From positions 1 through 46,254 of the forward strand of contig JASEJQ010000014.1 of NCBI GenBank assembly GCA_030016635.1: a DNA stretch of 46,254 bases, written 5' to 3'. The position numbers and the translations under genes were made by a program. The stretch comes from Thermoanaerobacteraceae bacterium (lineage in GTDB: Bacteria > Bacillota > Thermoanaerobacteria > Thermoanaerobacterales > UBA4877). Positions 35,998 to 43,306 of this stretch are shown one piece after another; position 1 is the stretch's first letter, and each line of letters begins with the position of its first letter. The notes under the pieces are model-generated. The model saw nothing but the letters and a program-made list of their open reading frames with translations, made no database searches and was not told the DNA's origin.

Positions 35998-37224
35998 CTA
36001 TTGAATGTCGGGTGGTGCTATTATCTCCATATCTGTAATTTCATCAAAGAAATGTATCTCACCATTTTTCACAGTTTGAACCTGCACCGGTTTTATAACC
36101 TCCCCGAGCTTATTATAGCTTGTTATAACGCCAGTAACAGCATCAAAATCATGTATTTTATACATGCCATCTTTTATTGCATCTGGCGTGGCCTGGCCGC
36201 TGAGCTTTATAGCCTCAGCCAGCACCATAAATGAATCATATACAGAGGCGCCTACCATATCAGGTGCAAATCCATATTTTTCAGTATAATTCTTAATATA
36301 ATCCTGAGTAACCTTTCTCGTATCATCTCTATTGAGGTTCGTTGTAAAGACCAGCCCTTCCACATCCTTACCTAATACCCCAAAGAACTCTTTGGTTGCA
36401 TCTATACCCTCTGTACCCAGAAGCTGCACAGTCATATTAAGCTGTTTCATTTGCCTCACTATCTGTGAACCCTCTACGGCATAAGCTACCATGTATATAA
36501 GGTCAGGATTCTCATTCTTAATCTTTGTAAGCAAGGGGGTAAACTCTTTTTCTCCAAGCTGGAAAGTATCTACGGATATTACCTCTCCGCCCAGTTTAGC
36601 AACTCTTTCTTTAAACCCTTCTACTAAGGATGCTCCGAAGTCATTATCAACCTGCAATACAGCTATCTTCTTTGCTCCCAACTTTTTAACAGCCACCTCT
36701 GCCCCTGCCCTACCCTGAATTGGACCTACAAATGACTGCCTAAAAATGTAGTCACCAGCCTTAGTAATATCGGGATGCTCAGCATAAGCAGATACCATAG
36801 GTATCTTAGCTTGCTGATAGACAGGTGCGGCTGCCCTTGTAGGATTGCTGTACGAACCACTCACCACAGCAACCACCTTATCACTTGTGGTTAACTTCTG
36901 GGCAATACTTACTGCCTGTTCAGCCTTAAAGTTATCGTCATAGTCGACCAACTCAATCTTCTTGCCAAGAATACCTCCTGCATTATTTATCGTCTCAACC
37001 GCCAGCTTTGCTGAATTTAATGCACTTTCACCATCCGCTGCTGCAGGGCCTGTAACAGGTGCAAAGAAGCCTATCTTTATAGTTTCTTCACCTGATGGGC
37101 TTGGCTGCTGTTCCTGCTGCCCTGATGACTGAGTCTGTTGTGGCTGTTGATTTCCACTACATCCGCTCATTACCATCAGAGCAATAAGGAGCAGTGAAAT
37201 TACTGAAAAAAGACGTTTCTCCAT
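35998..37224 (-). CDS. livK: Branched-chain-amino-acid-type ABC substrate-binding lipoprotein (LivK)
   Basis: The 408-residue protein has a lipoprotein signal with lipobox MSGC (Cys22), a Gln/Ser-rich linker and a periplasmic-binding fold of type I (IKIGFFAPVTGPAAADGESA start, VVSGSYSNPTRAAAPVYQQA hinge region). It would sit on the outer face of the membrane and deliver substrate to LivHM. This family binds varied ligands including amino acids, urea and aromatic acids, so the branched-chain name is only a family label. Coexpression with a urocanase paralog suggests histidine, urocanate or a related imidazole compound. Confidence 0.92.
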   Translation of the reverse strand: MEKRLFSVISLLLIALMVMSGCSGNQQPQQTQSSGQQEQQPSPSGEETIKIGFFAPVTGPAAADGESALNSAKLAVETINNAGGILGKKIELVDYDDNFKAEQAVSIAQKLTTSDKVVAVVSGSYSNPTRAAAPVYQQAKIPMVSAYAEHPDITKAGDYIFRQSFVGPIQGRAGAEVAVKKLGAKKIAVLQVDNDFGASLVEGFKERVAKLGGEVISVDTFQLGEKEFTPLLTKIKNENPDLIYMVAYAVEGSQIVRQMKQLNMTVQLLGTEGIDATKEFFGVLGKDVEGLVFTTNLNRDDTRKVTQDYIKNYTEKYGFAPDMVGASVYDSFMVLAEAIKLSGQATPDAIKDGMYKIHDFDAVTGVITSYNKLGEVIKPVQVQTVKNGEIHFFDEITDMEIIAPPDIQ

Positions 37225-37430
37225 TACTTTCCCTCCTATTTCATTAAATTTTTATTTTAATTATAATTCAACGTAGACGCATAAACATCCTTCGTATTAT
37301 TTTTTGATGGCAAGGATTATTTTGTTTTTATCCTTTATCATAGTAAATTGACCATTTTCGGAGGGCATGAAGGATTTTTACAAAAAAAGTAGAATTATAT
37401 AAGTAAAAGTTGAAAAGGAGGATTAGTGTT

Positions 37431-37931
37431 ATGAAAAAGGAATTAAATGTACTCAATTTTGCCATGAACATGGAGCTTGAAGGACAGTCTTTTTACGGTA
37501 ACTATTCTAAAAGTGTTAAAAATCCAAAGGCCAGGGATCTGTTTGAATCCCTTACAAAGATGGAAGAAGCCCATTATAACTATTTGAAGGCTCAGTATGA
37601 TAATCTATCCAATGGTAAATCAATTGAAGAACCAGAAGGAGGTTTTGAGAGCCCCGAGCTCTTCAATAAGAGGATGGAACAGCAGAACATTCCAACCACA
37701 TCCTTTGAGACCAGCACCTCTGATATAACACTTTTGAGGATGGCCTACCTTATAGAGGATGACTTTATGAACTTCTATAAAAAGGCAGCAGAAAATGTGG
37801 ATGACCTTGGAGTAAAGAACATGTTTTCAGGCCTGGCCGAATGGGAAAAGGGCCACAGAGAAGCCTTGGAAAAGCAATATAAGGAAATGTTTGAAGCAAA
37901 CTGGTACAACATGGGATTTTATCCATTTTAA
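37431..37931 (+). CDS. Ferritin-like (rubrerythrin-type) protein
   Basis: The 166-residue protein folds as a four-helix di-iron bundle. Its metal ligands appear as MELEGQSFY (first Glu), KMEEAHY (ExxH), a third-helix LIEDDFMNFY Glu and EWEKGHREAL (ExxH). It has no C-terminal rubredoxin domain. Such proteins handle peroxide or store iron in anaerobes. The ATG at 37431 was chosen since the AAGGAGG box lies inside a longer TTG-started frame. It stands alone, divergent from livK, with a bidirectional terminator after it. Confidence 0.85.
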   Translation: MKKELNVLNFAMNMELEGQSFYGNYSKSVKNPKARDLFESLTKMEEAHYNYLKAQYDNLSNGKSIEEPEGGFESPELFNKRMEQQNIPTTSFETSTSDITLLRMAYLIEDDFMNFYKKAAENVDDLGVKNMFSGLAEWEKGHREALEKQYKEMFEANWYNMGFYPF

Positions 37932-37959
37932 AAGAATAGCCATCACTGGCTATTCTTTT
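37930..37959. terminator. Bidirectional terminator between convergent genes
   Basis: AAAAGAATAGCC (37930-37941) pairs perfectly with GGCTATTCTTTT (37948-37959) around a six-base loop. It overlaps the stop codon ends of both the ferritin-like and cyclase genes, and A/T flanks allow it to work in either direction. Confidence 0.8.
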
Positions 37960-38567
37960 ATTAGTATCGCTCTTATGGGGCTTGCATCTGCCCCTTTTAG
38001 TTTTAGAGGCAGACCTACGAAGATATACTCTCCTGGCTCTACTAAATATAGATCAAGCCCCTCGATTATTGGGATATTTGAGCTCAAGAAAATTTTATGT
38101 ACCGGAAAATCATTATCCATATCAACTGTTATATAGTCAAATCCGAAGGCCCTAATACCCTTTTCTTTCAAAAACAGGGCTGCTTCCCTCGTAAGACATG
38201 TAAATCTGTCGGTCAGTATCTCATTATGAATGTACTCTGAGTTATCTGTCTTTATAATGAGGATATCTCCTCTTTCTATCTCAAAGTCATAAAGGTCTTC
38301 AGGCATAATTATATCTGTATCCTCAATAGAGATAAGTTTTGCTTTCCCACAAAAGTTTTCTATGCTTATTTTATCTACGGATTTACCATCCCTTATAAAA
38401 TGCTTGGGAGAGTCCACATGCGTGCCGCAGTGGGAACCCATTGAAAACATAGAAAGGCTGCATTCAGACTCTTCCAGCGTCTTAAGCCATTTCAGTTCAA
38501 AAGAAGGATCATCAGGATACACAGGCATCCCTTCCCATATTCCCATGCTTACATCATAATATTTCAT
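37950..38567 (-). CDS. Cyclase-family metal-dependent hydrolase (kynurenine formamidase-like)
   Basis: This 205-residue protein carries the hallmark HxGTHxDxPxHF metal-binding motif (His46, His50, Asp52 and His56), and the second conserved region FGFDYITVDMD. The family includes arylformamidases and isatin hydrolases, so the substrate cannot be fixed. The start is moved ten codons inside the longest frame, to the ATG at 38567, where GGAG lies seven bases upstream. It begins five bases after the trxB stop. Confidence 0.85.
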   Translation of the reverse strand: MKYYDVSMGIWEGMPVYPDDPSFELKWLKTLEESECSLSMFSMGSHCGTHVDSPKHFIRDGKSVDKISIENFCGKAKLISIEDTDIIMPEDLYDFEIERGDILIIKTDNSEYIHNEILTDRFTCLTREAALFLKEKGIRAFGFDYITVDMDNDFPVHKIFLSSNIPIIEGLDLYLVEPGEYIFVGLPLKLKGADASPIRAILIKE

Positions 38568-38571
38568 TTTC

Positions 38572-39477
38572 CTACTCCGACAGGTATTTCTCTGCATTGA
38601 TGGCAGCTATTGCTCCATCTGACATAGCAGTCACAAGCTGCCTGACAGATTTTTTCCTAACATCACCGGCTGCAAACACACCTGGGATATTTGTCCTCAT
38701 CTCTTCATCCCCCAAAATATATCCGTTCTCATCCAGATTTATTATTCCCTTCACAAACTCTGTATCTGGAACATTCCCAATGGCTACAAAGATACCATCC
38801 AGTTTAAGTTCTTTTTTCTCACCGGTCTTTACATTCTTTATAACCGCACCTTCTACAAACTCATTTCCCTTTATTTCTTCTACCACACTGTCCCATATAA
38901 ACTCAATCTTGGGATTTTTAAATGCCTTATCCTGCTCCGCTTTTGTAGCCCTAAGCTCATTCCTCCTGTGTATCACATATACCTTTTCAGCATACCTGGT
39001 CAAGAATGTCGCATCCTCAATGGCTGTGTTGCCGCCACCCACCACAGCCACTGTCCTGCCGTTGAAAAACGCTCCATCGCATGTGGCGCAGTAGGATACG
39101 CCCATGCCCCTGAGTTTCTGTTCGCTCTCAAGTCCTATTTCTCTCGGATACGCGCCCATGGCAAGTATTACCACTTTTGTTTCATACTCCTTATTGCCAA
39201 CCACAATCTTTTTGGGATTGGAATTAAGATCCACAGAGGTTATTTCCCCATAGGTTATCTCCACATTATACCTTTTCACCTGTTCCTCCATCTTCATGGT
39301 GAGGTCAGGTCCCGCAATGGATATATATCCCGGATAGTTTTCAATGTTATACGTGGTTGCGGCCTGGCCACCCAGCGCTTTTTTCTCTATTATCAATGTC
39401 TTTAAATTAGCCCTCCCCGAATAAAGCCCCGCAGTAAGCCCTGCCGGACCGCCGCCAATAATTATCACATCATGCAT
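38572..39477 (-). CDS. trxB: Thioredoxin reductase
   Basis: The 301-residue FAD enzyme transfers electrons from NAD(P)H to thioredoxin. It has the FAD site GGGPAGLTAG at residues 8-17, the redox pair CATC (Cys130 and Cys133), the NAD(P)H site GGGNTAIEDA and the C-terminal GVFAAGDV motif. Length is slightly below the usual 310. The ATG at 39477 has GGAGG eight bases upstream; a GTG five codons earlier falls in the box. Confidence 0.94.
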   Translation of the reverse strand: MHDVIIIGGGPAGLTAGLYSGRANLKTLIIEKKALGGQAATTYNIENYPGYISIAGPDLTMKMEEQVKRYNVEITYGEITSVDLNSNPKKIVVGNKEYETKVVILAMGAYPREIGLESEQKLRGMGVSYCATCDGAFFNGRTVAVVGGGNTAIEDATFLTRYAEKVYVIHRRNELRATKAEQDKAFKNPKIEFIWDSVVEEIKGNEFVEGAVIKNVKTGEKKELKLDGIFVAIGNVPDTEFVKGIINLDENGYILGDEEMRTNIPGVFAAGDVRKKSVRQLVTAMSDGAIAAINAEKYLSE

Positions 39478-39543
39478 AATAAGCACCTCCACTTTTCATT
39501 CATTTATATTATATACAATTAATAACTAATAAACAAAACCGGC

Positions 39544-39941
39544 TTAACCCCCTAATTCCGGAGATTATTCACTAAATGCTTTGATATTTACAGTATTGCT
39601 CATAAATGCTTCATAGAACTTGTTTGGTGCCATAAATTTTGTGCTGCCATGCCTACGACGTTCTATAGTATCTCATGTATTCGGTCACAACTGCATATGC
39701 TTTCATGAAACCGGCAAATTCATGCCTGTTGTAACACTCATCTGACAAAATAGAGTGGAATGATTCTACTGGTGAGATATTGTGCCTACGAGCTACCAGG
39801 GACACATTCCCTACTTCATTACATTCTTTTATGACCTGCTCTTTAAATTCATCACTAAATTGTTTTTGTATCATGCTCTATAACACCCTAATATTATACT
39901 ACTGCATAAGTGACTATTATCCAAGTGCATTAGGGGGCTAA
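39544..39941 (-). mobile_element. Internally deleted IS3-type element with inverted ends (about 398 bp)
   Basis: TTAACCCCCTAAT at 39544-39556 and ATTAGGGGGCTAA at 39929-39941 are inverted repeats (12 of 13 matches). Between them lies a transposase remnant joining the start of OrfA to the end of OrfB. Flanking bases show no clear target duplication. It looks like a MITE-like derivative of a larger IS3/IS150-family element that could be moved only by an active relative. Confidence 0.7.
39565..39874 (-). pseudogene. IS3-family transposase remnant (OrfA start fused to OrfB end, frameshifted)
   Basis: The N-terminal part (KQFSDEFKEQVIKECNEVG) is the HTH of IS3-type OrfA. It runs directly into ESFHSILSDECYNRHEFAGF, typical of the C-terminus of the OrfB integrase, so the whole catalytic core is deleted. 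The frame 39653-39874 then stops, but a +1 frame shift continues the OrfB tail (ERRRHGSTKFMAPNKFYEAF) to a stop at 39565. The product cannot be an active transposase. Confidence 0.8.
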
Positions 39942-39994
39942 ATAAATATTTTAATAAAAAAAGTACACAATAATTCATGAAAGGAGTAAAGACA

Positions 39995-40255
39995 ATGAAG
40001 AAAAACGTTGGAGATCTTGATGCCTTGATCAGGCTGTGGACAGGACTTTATATATTTGGCAGAGGCATAAGCAAAAGGTCAATACTCAAGACATCGCTGG
40101 GCGGGCTTGTCATATCGGAGGCTTTAACAAGAAGATGCCTGCTATATTCAATCATGGGAATATCCACCCTGGATAACCAATCTCAGACTATGAATGGCAA
40201 AATGCAGGGCAGCATTATCGGAAATATAACCTTAGAACAAAGCAATGAAGAATAG
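39995..40255 (+). CDS. DUF2892/YgaP-like small membrane protein
   Basis: The 86-residue product begins NVGDLDALIRLWTGLYIFGR, the pattern seen in the DUF2892 membrane segment of YgaP-like proteins, with one or two hydrophobic stretches (about 10-28 and 35-60) and a polar tail. It lacks a rhodanese domain. The ATG at 39995 has AAAGGAG eight bases upstream, which rules out the earlier in-frame ATG. Role unknown. Confidence 0.65.
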   Translation: MKKNVGDLDALIRLWTGLYIFGRGISKRSILKTSLGGLVISEALTRRCLLYSIMGISTLDNQSQTMNGKMQGSIIGNITLEQSNEE

Positions 40256-40267
40256 CTCTTCATTGCT
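40241..40267. terminator. Bidirectional terminator between convergent genes
   Basis: AGCAATGAAGA (40241-40251) pairs perfectly with TCTTCATTGCT (40257-40267) around a five-base loop. It spans the stop codon of the DUF2892 gene and abuts that of the MazG-like gene; TTATTTT follows on the plus strand. Confidence 0.8.
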
Positions 40268-40582
40268 TTATTTTATATAACCTTTCTTTTTAAGTTTTTC
40301 TATATGCTCTTCAAGTTTTTCTTCTATATTTACGCCGTATGTATCCTCCATGACAAACATCATGGAAACAGCCACCTGTGCCACATCTAAGAGTTCAGTT
40401 GATATGCGGTCTATAACCTCTTTTTCACTCATGTCCACCTTTTCACCATTTAGCCCCCTGAATTTACCTATGGCTTGGGCCAGTTCCCCTGCCTCCTCCA
40501 TAAGTTTTAAGGCAGTAGACTCAATACTTGGAGTGAGATTATTCAGCTTTGGTAAGCTCAGTACCTTGTAATCATTTTCCAT
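40268..40582 (-). CDS. MazG-like nucleotide pyrophosphohydrolase
   Basis: This 104-residue protein has the all-alpha NTP-pyrophosphatase signature: LMEEAGELAQAI (EExxE) and ELLDVAQVAVSMM (ExxD), which bind magnesium. The family hydrolyses dNTPs or modified nucleotides to monophosphates. It is a single-domain, MazG-like form. The ATG at 40582 follows GAGG by nine bases; an ATG three codons upstream touches that box. An extended -10 promoter lies about 30 bases upstream. Confidence 0.85.
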   Translation of the reverse strand: MENDYKVLSLPKLNNLTPSIESTALKLMEEAGELAQAIGKFRGLNGEKVDMSEKEVIDRISTELLDVAQVAVSMMFVMEDTYGVNIEEKLEEHIEKLKKKGYIK

Positions 40583-40613
40583 TTTTATCATCCTCTAAAT
40601 CATGTATATAACA

Positions 40614-40622
40614 ATTATATCA
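40614..40622 (-). promoter_or_regulatory. Extended -10 promoter of the MazG-like gene
   Basis: TGATATAAT on the minus strand is a perfect extended -10 element. No good -35 box is visible. The leader would be about 25 bases. Confidence 0.5.
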
Positions 40623-40644
40623 GGGAAATATAATAAATAGAAGA

Positions 40645-41060
40645 GACTTATAACAGCCGAGCTAAGACTGATATATGTTCTACGGGATGTATATTAGTCG
40701 GGCAAAGGTTATTATAGGTCGCTCGATTTATAATAGCCGGAGTGAAGATTGCTATATGTATCGAGCCTATATATATCAGTCTCCCGATTGGTATGAATGG
40801 GGCAGATATATATAGCAGTCGAGCCAAGACTATTAAGGGTGTCGATTGAATTTGGTTAAAATTGAATATCGATTTTCTGAATTTCTCCTGTTTCTGTAAC
40901 AGTCGAGAGATTGTTGCAGGAGCATTAGATATCCTTAATAGTCGGTCAAAGGTTAACTGAGGGTGTTGCAGCTATCTATTGTCGCCGAAAGGTGGCAGTA
41001 GGTGGCGAGAATATCTTCGTTAGCCGGAGAGAAGGTTGTTATGGGTCTCTTCGGGTTAAC
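40645..41060. repeat. Degenerate tandem array of about 40-bp units
   Basis: A core AGYCG followed by a GR-NNAA-G segment and TATTATAGGT-like bases recurs at 40655, 40696, 40735, 40778, 40817, 40901, 40940, 40980 (TGTCG) and 41022. The spacings are 39, 41, 43 and, with one decayed unit, 84. Units are not identical. Several can form small hairpins, for example AACAGTC/GATTGTT (40898-40904 with 40909-40915), ATAGC/GCTAT (40733-40737 with 40751-40755) and AGTC/GACT (40817-40820 with 40828-40831). No ORF is supported. The array lies upstream of the MazG-like promoter and behind the PTS terminator. Confidence 0.7.
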
Positions 41061-41094
41061 AAAAAATCCGGGCTGCTTAACCCGGAATTTTTTT
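41061..41094 (-). terminator. Intrinsic terminator of the PTS operon
   Basis: TCCGGG (41067-41072) pairs with CCCGGA (41081-41086). On the minus strand this is followed by TTTTTT, and on the plus strand by ATTTTTTT, so it can work both ways. The stop codon of the IIA gene lies in its loop. Confidence 0.85.
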
Positions 41095-41397
41095 CTCCAA
41101 TCTATCTATTCTCTTATAAAGCTCAATCATTCTCTTAATGAGATTTTTTTCGGCCAAAGCAGTCATAAGCTGATCCTGAGCATGTATCACCAGAAAATTG
41201 GGTGCTTCACTCTGTTCACTCTGCACCAGCATGTTCTGATATTCGTGCCCGACATAGAACTCATCGTCTGCTTTTTCCAGATGTTTTTCAGCCTCATCAA
41301 AATCTCCGTTTTCAGCAGCATCCAGTGCCTCATATGCTTCTCCCCTTGCATTTCCTCCATGAAGAACCAGGTTGTATATTATTTGTTCTAAATCCAT
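41077..41397 (-). CDS. celC: PTS lactose/cellobiose-class IIA subunit
   Basis: The 106-residue protein is a three-helix-bundle IIA of the lactose/cellobiose class. The phosphorylated histidine is His72 in FLVIHAQDQLMTA. It accepts phosphate from HPr and passes it to the IIB subunit encoded upstream. The ATG at 41397 follows AAAGG by eight bases. Substrate specificity cannot be read from IIA. It is the last gene of the operon. Confidence 0.92.
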   Translation of the reverse strand: MDLEQIIYNLVLHGGNARGEAYEALDAAENGDFDEAEKHLEKADDEFYVGHEYQNMLVQSEQSEAPNFLVIHAQDQLMTALAEKNLIKRMIELYKRIDRLEKKIPG

Positions 41398-41414
41398 CTG
41401 CATCACCTTTCTCT

Positions 41415-42728
41415 TTATTGTCTTGTGGCCTGCTCATCCTTTAAGAGTTGTGCTTCATACATCTTAAAGAATGGATAGTATATAAGCCCGGCTACAAGCA
41501 TATCTACAAGCTGCAGCACTATAGCCTTCCAGTCTCCCCCGCTGGATATAAACCCGCTGAAGAATACAGGTACGGTAAAGGGAAGCTGTAAAAGCGGCCT
41601 GGCCACAATATTTGCGGCAAATGCGATATAATTTATTGTTACTACTACAGCCGGTGCAACCATAAACGGTATCATCAAAATTGGGTTTAATACAATTGGT
41701 GCGCCAAATATTACAGGTTCATTTATATTGAATATAGCTGGAACAAAGGCTGCCCTGCCAATAGCTTTAAGCTGTGCCGATGCTGACAGTAAAAACATTA
41801 TAACCAAAGGCCATGTCGTACCTGAACCACCAAGATGTGTAAACACATGGAAAAACGGCTCCGTTACTATTCCTGGAAGAGGCTGACCTGCAGCAGCAGC
41901 TTGCGCATTGGCTGCAAGCTGATTCATCCAGAATGGATAAGCTATGGAAGAAACCACATTCATTCCATGGATACCCAACGACCATAAAAGCATCATGAGG
42001 ATTATCTCCGCCAGAGCTGCAGGATAACTGTTAGACGCTGATACCAACGGTTTAAAAAGGTCTATAACAAGCTGAGGCAAGGTGATATGATAGTTAGCCC
42101 ATACAATCCATTCAGCGCTCCATGCCAGTACAATCATAACAAACATAGGTACCAAAGCCATGAAGCTTCTAACAACATAGGGTGGCACCCCCTCAGGCAT
42201 TTTTATTACCAGACCTCTCTGGTTGAAAAACCTCACCACAATAGCTGTTACTATGCCAACAATTATTGCAATAAAAAGACCTTGACCACCAAGATAATTC
42301 AGGGCGTCACCAAAACTAACCTTTGTGATGTCCTCCGCCGGGAAACTGGTTATCAAAAAGGCCAGCATGGATATTAAACCCGTTATAGCCTCGTCCTGAT
42401 CCCAACGTGCGGCCAGGCTGTACGCAGTACCAAATGCAACCATAAGTGCCATTACACCAAATGTAAGGTTAAATGGTATCATAATCTGCCCCATAATTGG
42501 TTTTATGGCATTGGCCCATGCGTTTATCGGCCCCCAATTTAAGCCTGTAGGCGGGTTAGCTATTATAAGAAATATTGCACCGGTAAGTATTACCGGCAGT
42601 GCAAAACTGCTGAATGCATCACGTATTGCCTGAAGATATACGTTCTGAGCTATATTAGCCAGAACAGGCATTAATGATTCTTCCATCCATTTCATAAACC
42701 TGTTATTATTTAGCCTATCTCCATCCAT
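41415..42728 (-). CDS. celB: PTS cellobiose-class IIC permease
   Basis: This 437-residue IIC subunit has about ten membrane segments and the motifs of the cellobiose/chitobiose/lichenan branch, including LGIHGMNVVSSIAYPFW and NINEPVIFGAPIVLNP. It imports and phosphorylates a beta-glucoside or related disaccharide. GAGGAGG precedes the ATG. The name celB is a family label; chbC or licC are equally possible. Confidence 0.92.
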   Translation of the reverse strand: MDGDRLNNNRFMKWMEESLMPVLANIAQNVYLQAIRDAFSSFALPVILTGAIFLIIANPPTGLNWGPINAWANAIKPIMGQIMIPFNLTFGVMALMVAFGTAYSLAARWDQDEAITGLISMLAFLITSFPAEDITKVSFGDALNYLGGQGLFIAIIVGIVTAIVVRFFNQRGLVIKMPEGVPPYVVRSFMALVPMFVMIVLAWSAEWIVWANYHITLPQLVIDLFKPLVSASNSYPAALAEIILMMLLWSLGIHGMNVVSSIAYPFWMNQLAANAQAAAAGQPLPGIVTEPFFHVFTHLGGSGTTWPLVIMFLLSASAQLKAIGRAAFVPAIFNINEPVIFGAPIVLNPILMIPFMVAPAVVVTINYIAFAANIVARPLLQLPFTVPVFFSGFISSGGDWKAIVLQLVDMLVAGLIYYPFFKMYEAQLLKDEQATRQ

Positions 42729-42742
42729 TTACAGTTCCCTCC

Positions 42743-43069
42743 TCACTGGGCACTACCCTTTTTATTTGCAAGGTTGATTATTTGATCCAGTATCTTCTTA
42801 CCGTCCATCACTGCAAAAGCCTGCATATCCACTACATCGACGGGTATATTGTATTTGCTGGCTATACCCTCAATCTCCTTTTTCAAGTGTCTAACCTGAG
42901 GCTCCAGTAATGCCACATCATATTTTTCTGCGTTTTTCTTAAACTCACCCGTGCCACCGGCATCAACAACAATATCGAGCCCTTGTTTTTTAGCTTCATC
43001 AGAAACCTTCTTAGCAAGAGAGCTGGATGTCGCTCCCCAGCTGCATAAAATCACAGCATGTATTGACAT
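42743..43069 (-). CDS. celA: PTS lactose/cellobiose-class IIB subunit
   Basis: The 108-residue IIB has its phosphorylated cysteine at Cys9 in ILCSWGATSSSLAKK. Typical IIB proteins of this class read C-x2-GMSTSLL after the cysteine, so the loop here is unusual although the cysteine is kept. The ATG at 43069 follows AGAGGTG by six bases. The gene lies between a small membrane protein gene and IIC. Confidence 0.88.
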   Translation of the reverse strand: MSIHAVILCSWGATSSSLAKKVSDEAKKQGLDIVVDAGGTGEFKKNAEKYDVALLEPQVRHLKKEIEGIASKYNIPVDVVDMQAFAVMDGKKILDQIINLANKKGSAQ

Positions 43070-43081
43070 GGATATCACCTC

Positions 43082-43306
43082 TTATCTTTTATTGTTTCCC
43101 TTCAAGGCTTTATTTTCCAAATCTATCATCTTTATAAACAGCTTTTGCATATAATAAACACACAGTGTAAAAGAAAACCCAAACATCATCACTATTGCCC
43201 CATGCCAGAAGTCAATCTTTACCATGGTATATATGGATGCACCGCCCCAAACACCAAGTAACAGCAGATAAAAAACTCTCAACTGCGTTTTTGCAATCCC
43301 AAACAT
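43082..43306 (-). CDS. Small two-TM membrane protein of the PTS operon
   Basis: The 74-residue product has two hydrophobic segments (about 9-28 and 36-57) and a basic tail (KALKGNNKR). I do not recognise a family. Its ATG directly follows the regulator's stop codon (TAAATG), with AGGATGG upstream, so it is translationally coupled. Position inside the PTS operon suggests a role with the permease. Confidence 0.7.
   Translation of the reverse strand: MFGIAKTQLRVFYLLLLGVWGGASIYTMVKIDFWHGAIVMMFGFSFTLCVYYMQKLFIKMIDLENKALKGNNKR

Noticed and set aside
37225-37430. Promoter for livK or the ferritin-like gene
   Set aside because: Several AT-rich hexamers are present but none has a good partner at 16-18 bp, so no call was made.
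39653-39874. Seventy-three-codon frame as a functional small gene
   Set aside because: It is a fusion of the two ends of an IS3 transposase made by an internal deletion, with a frameshift near its end.
40645-41060. Possible CRISPR array
   Set aside because: Units are too divergent, there is no constant repeat with unique spacers, and no cas gene is near.
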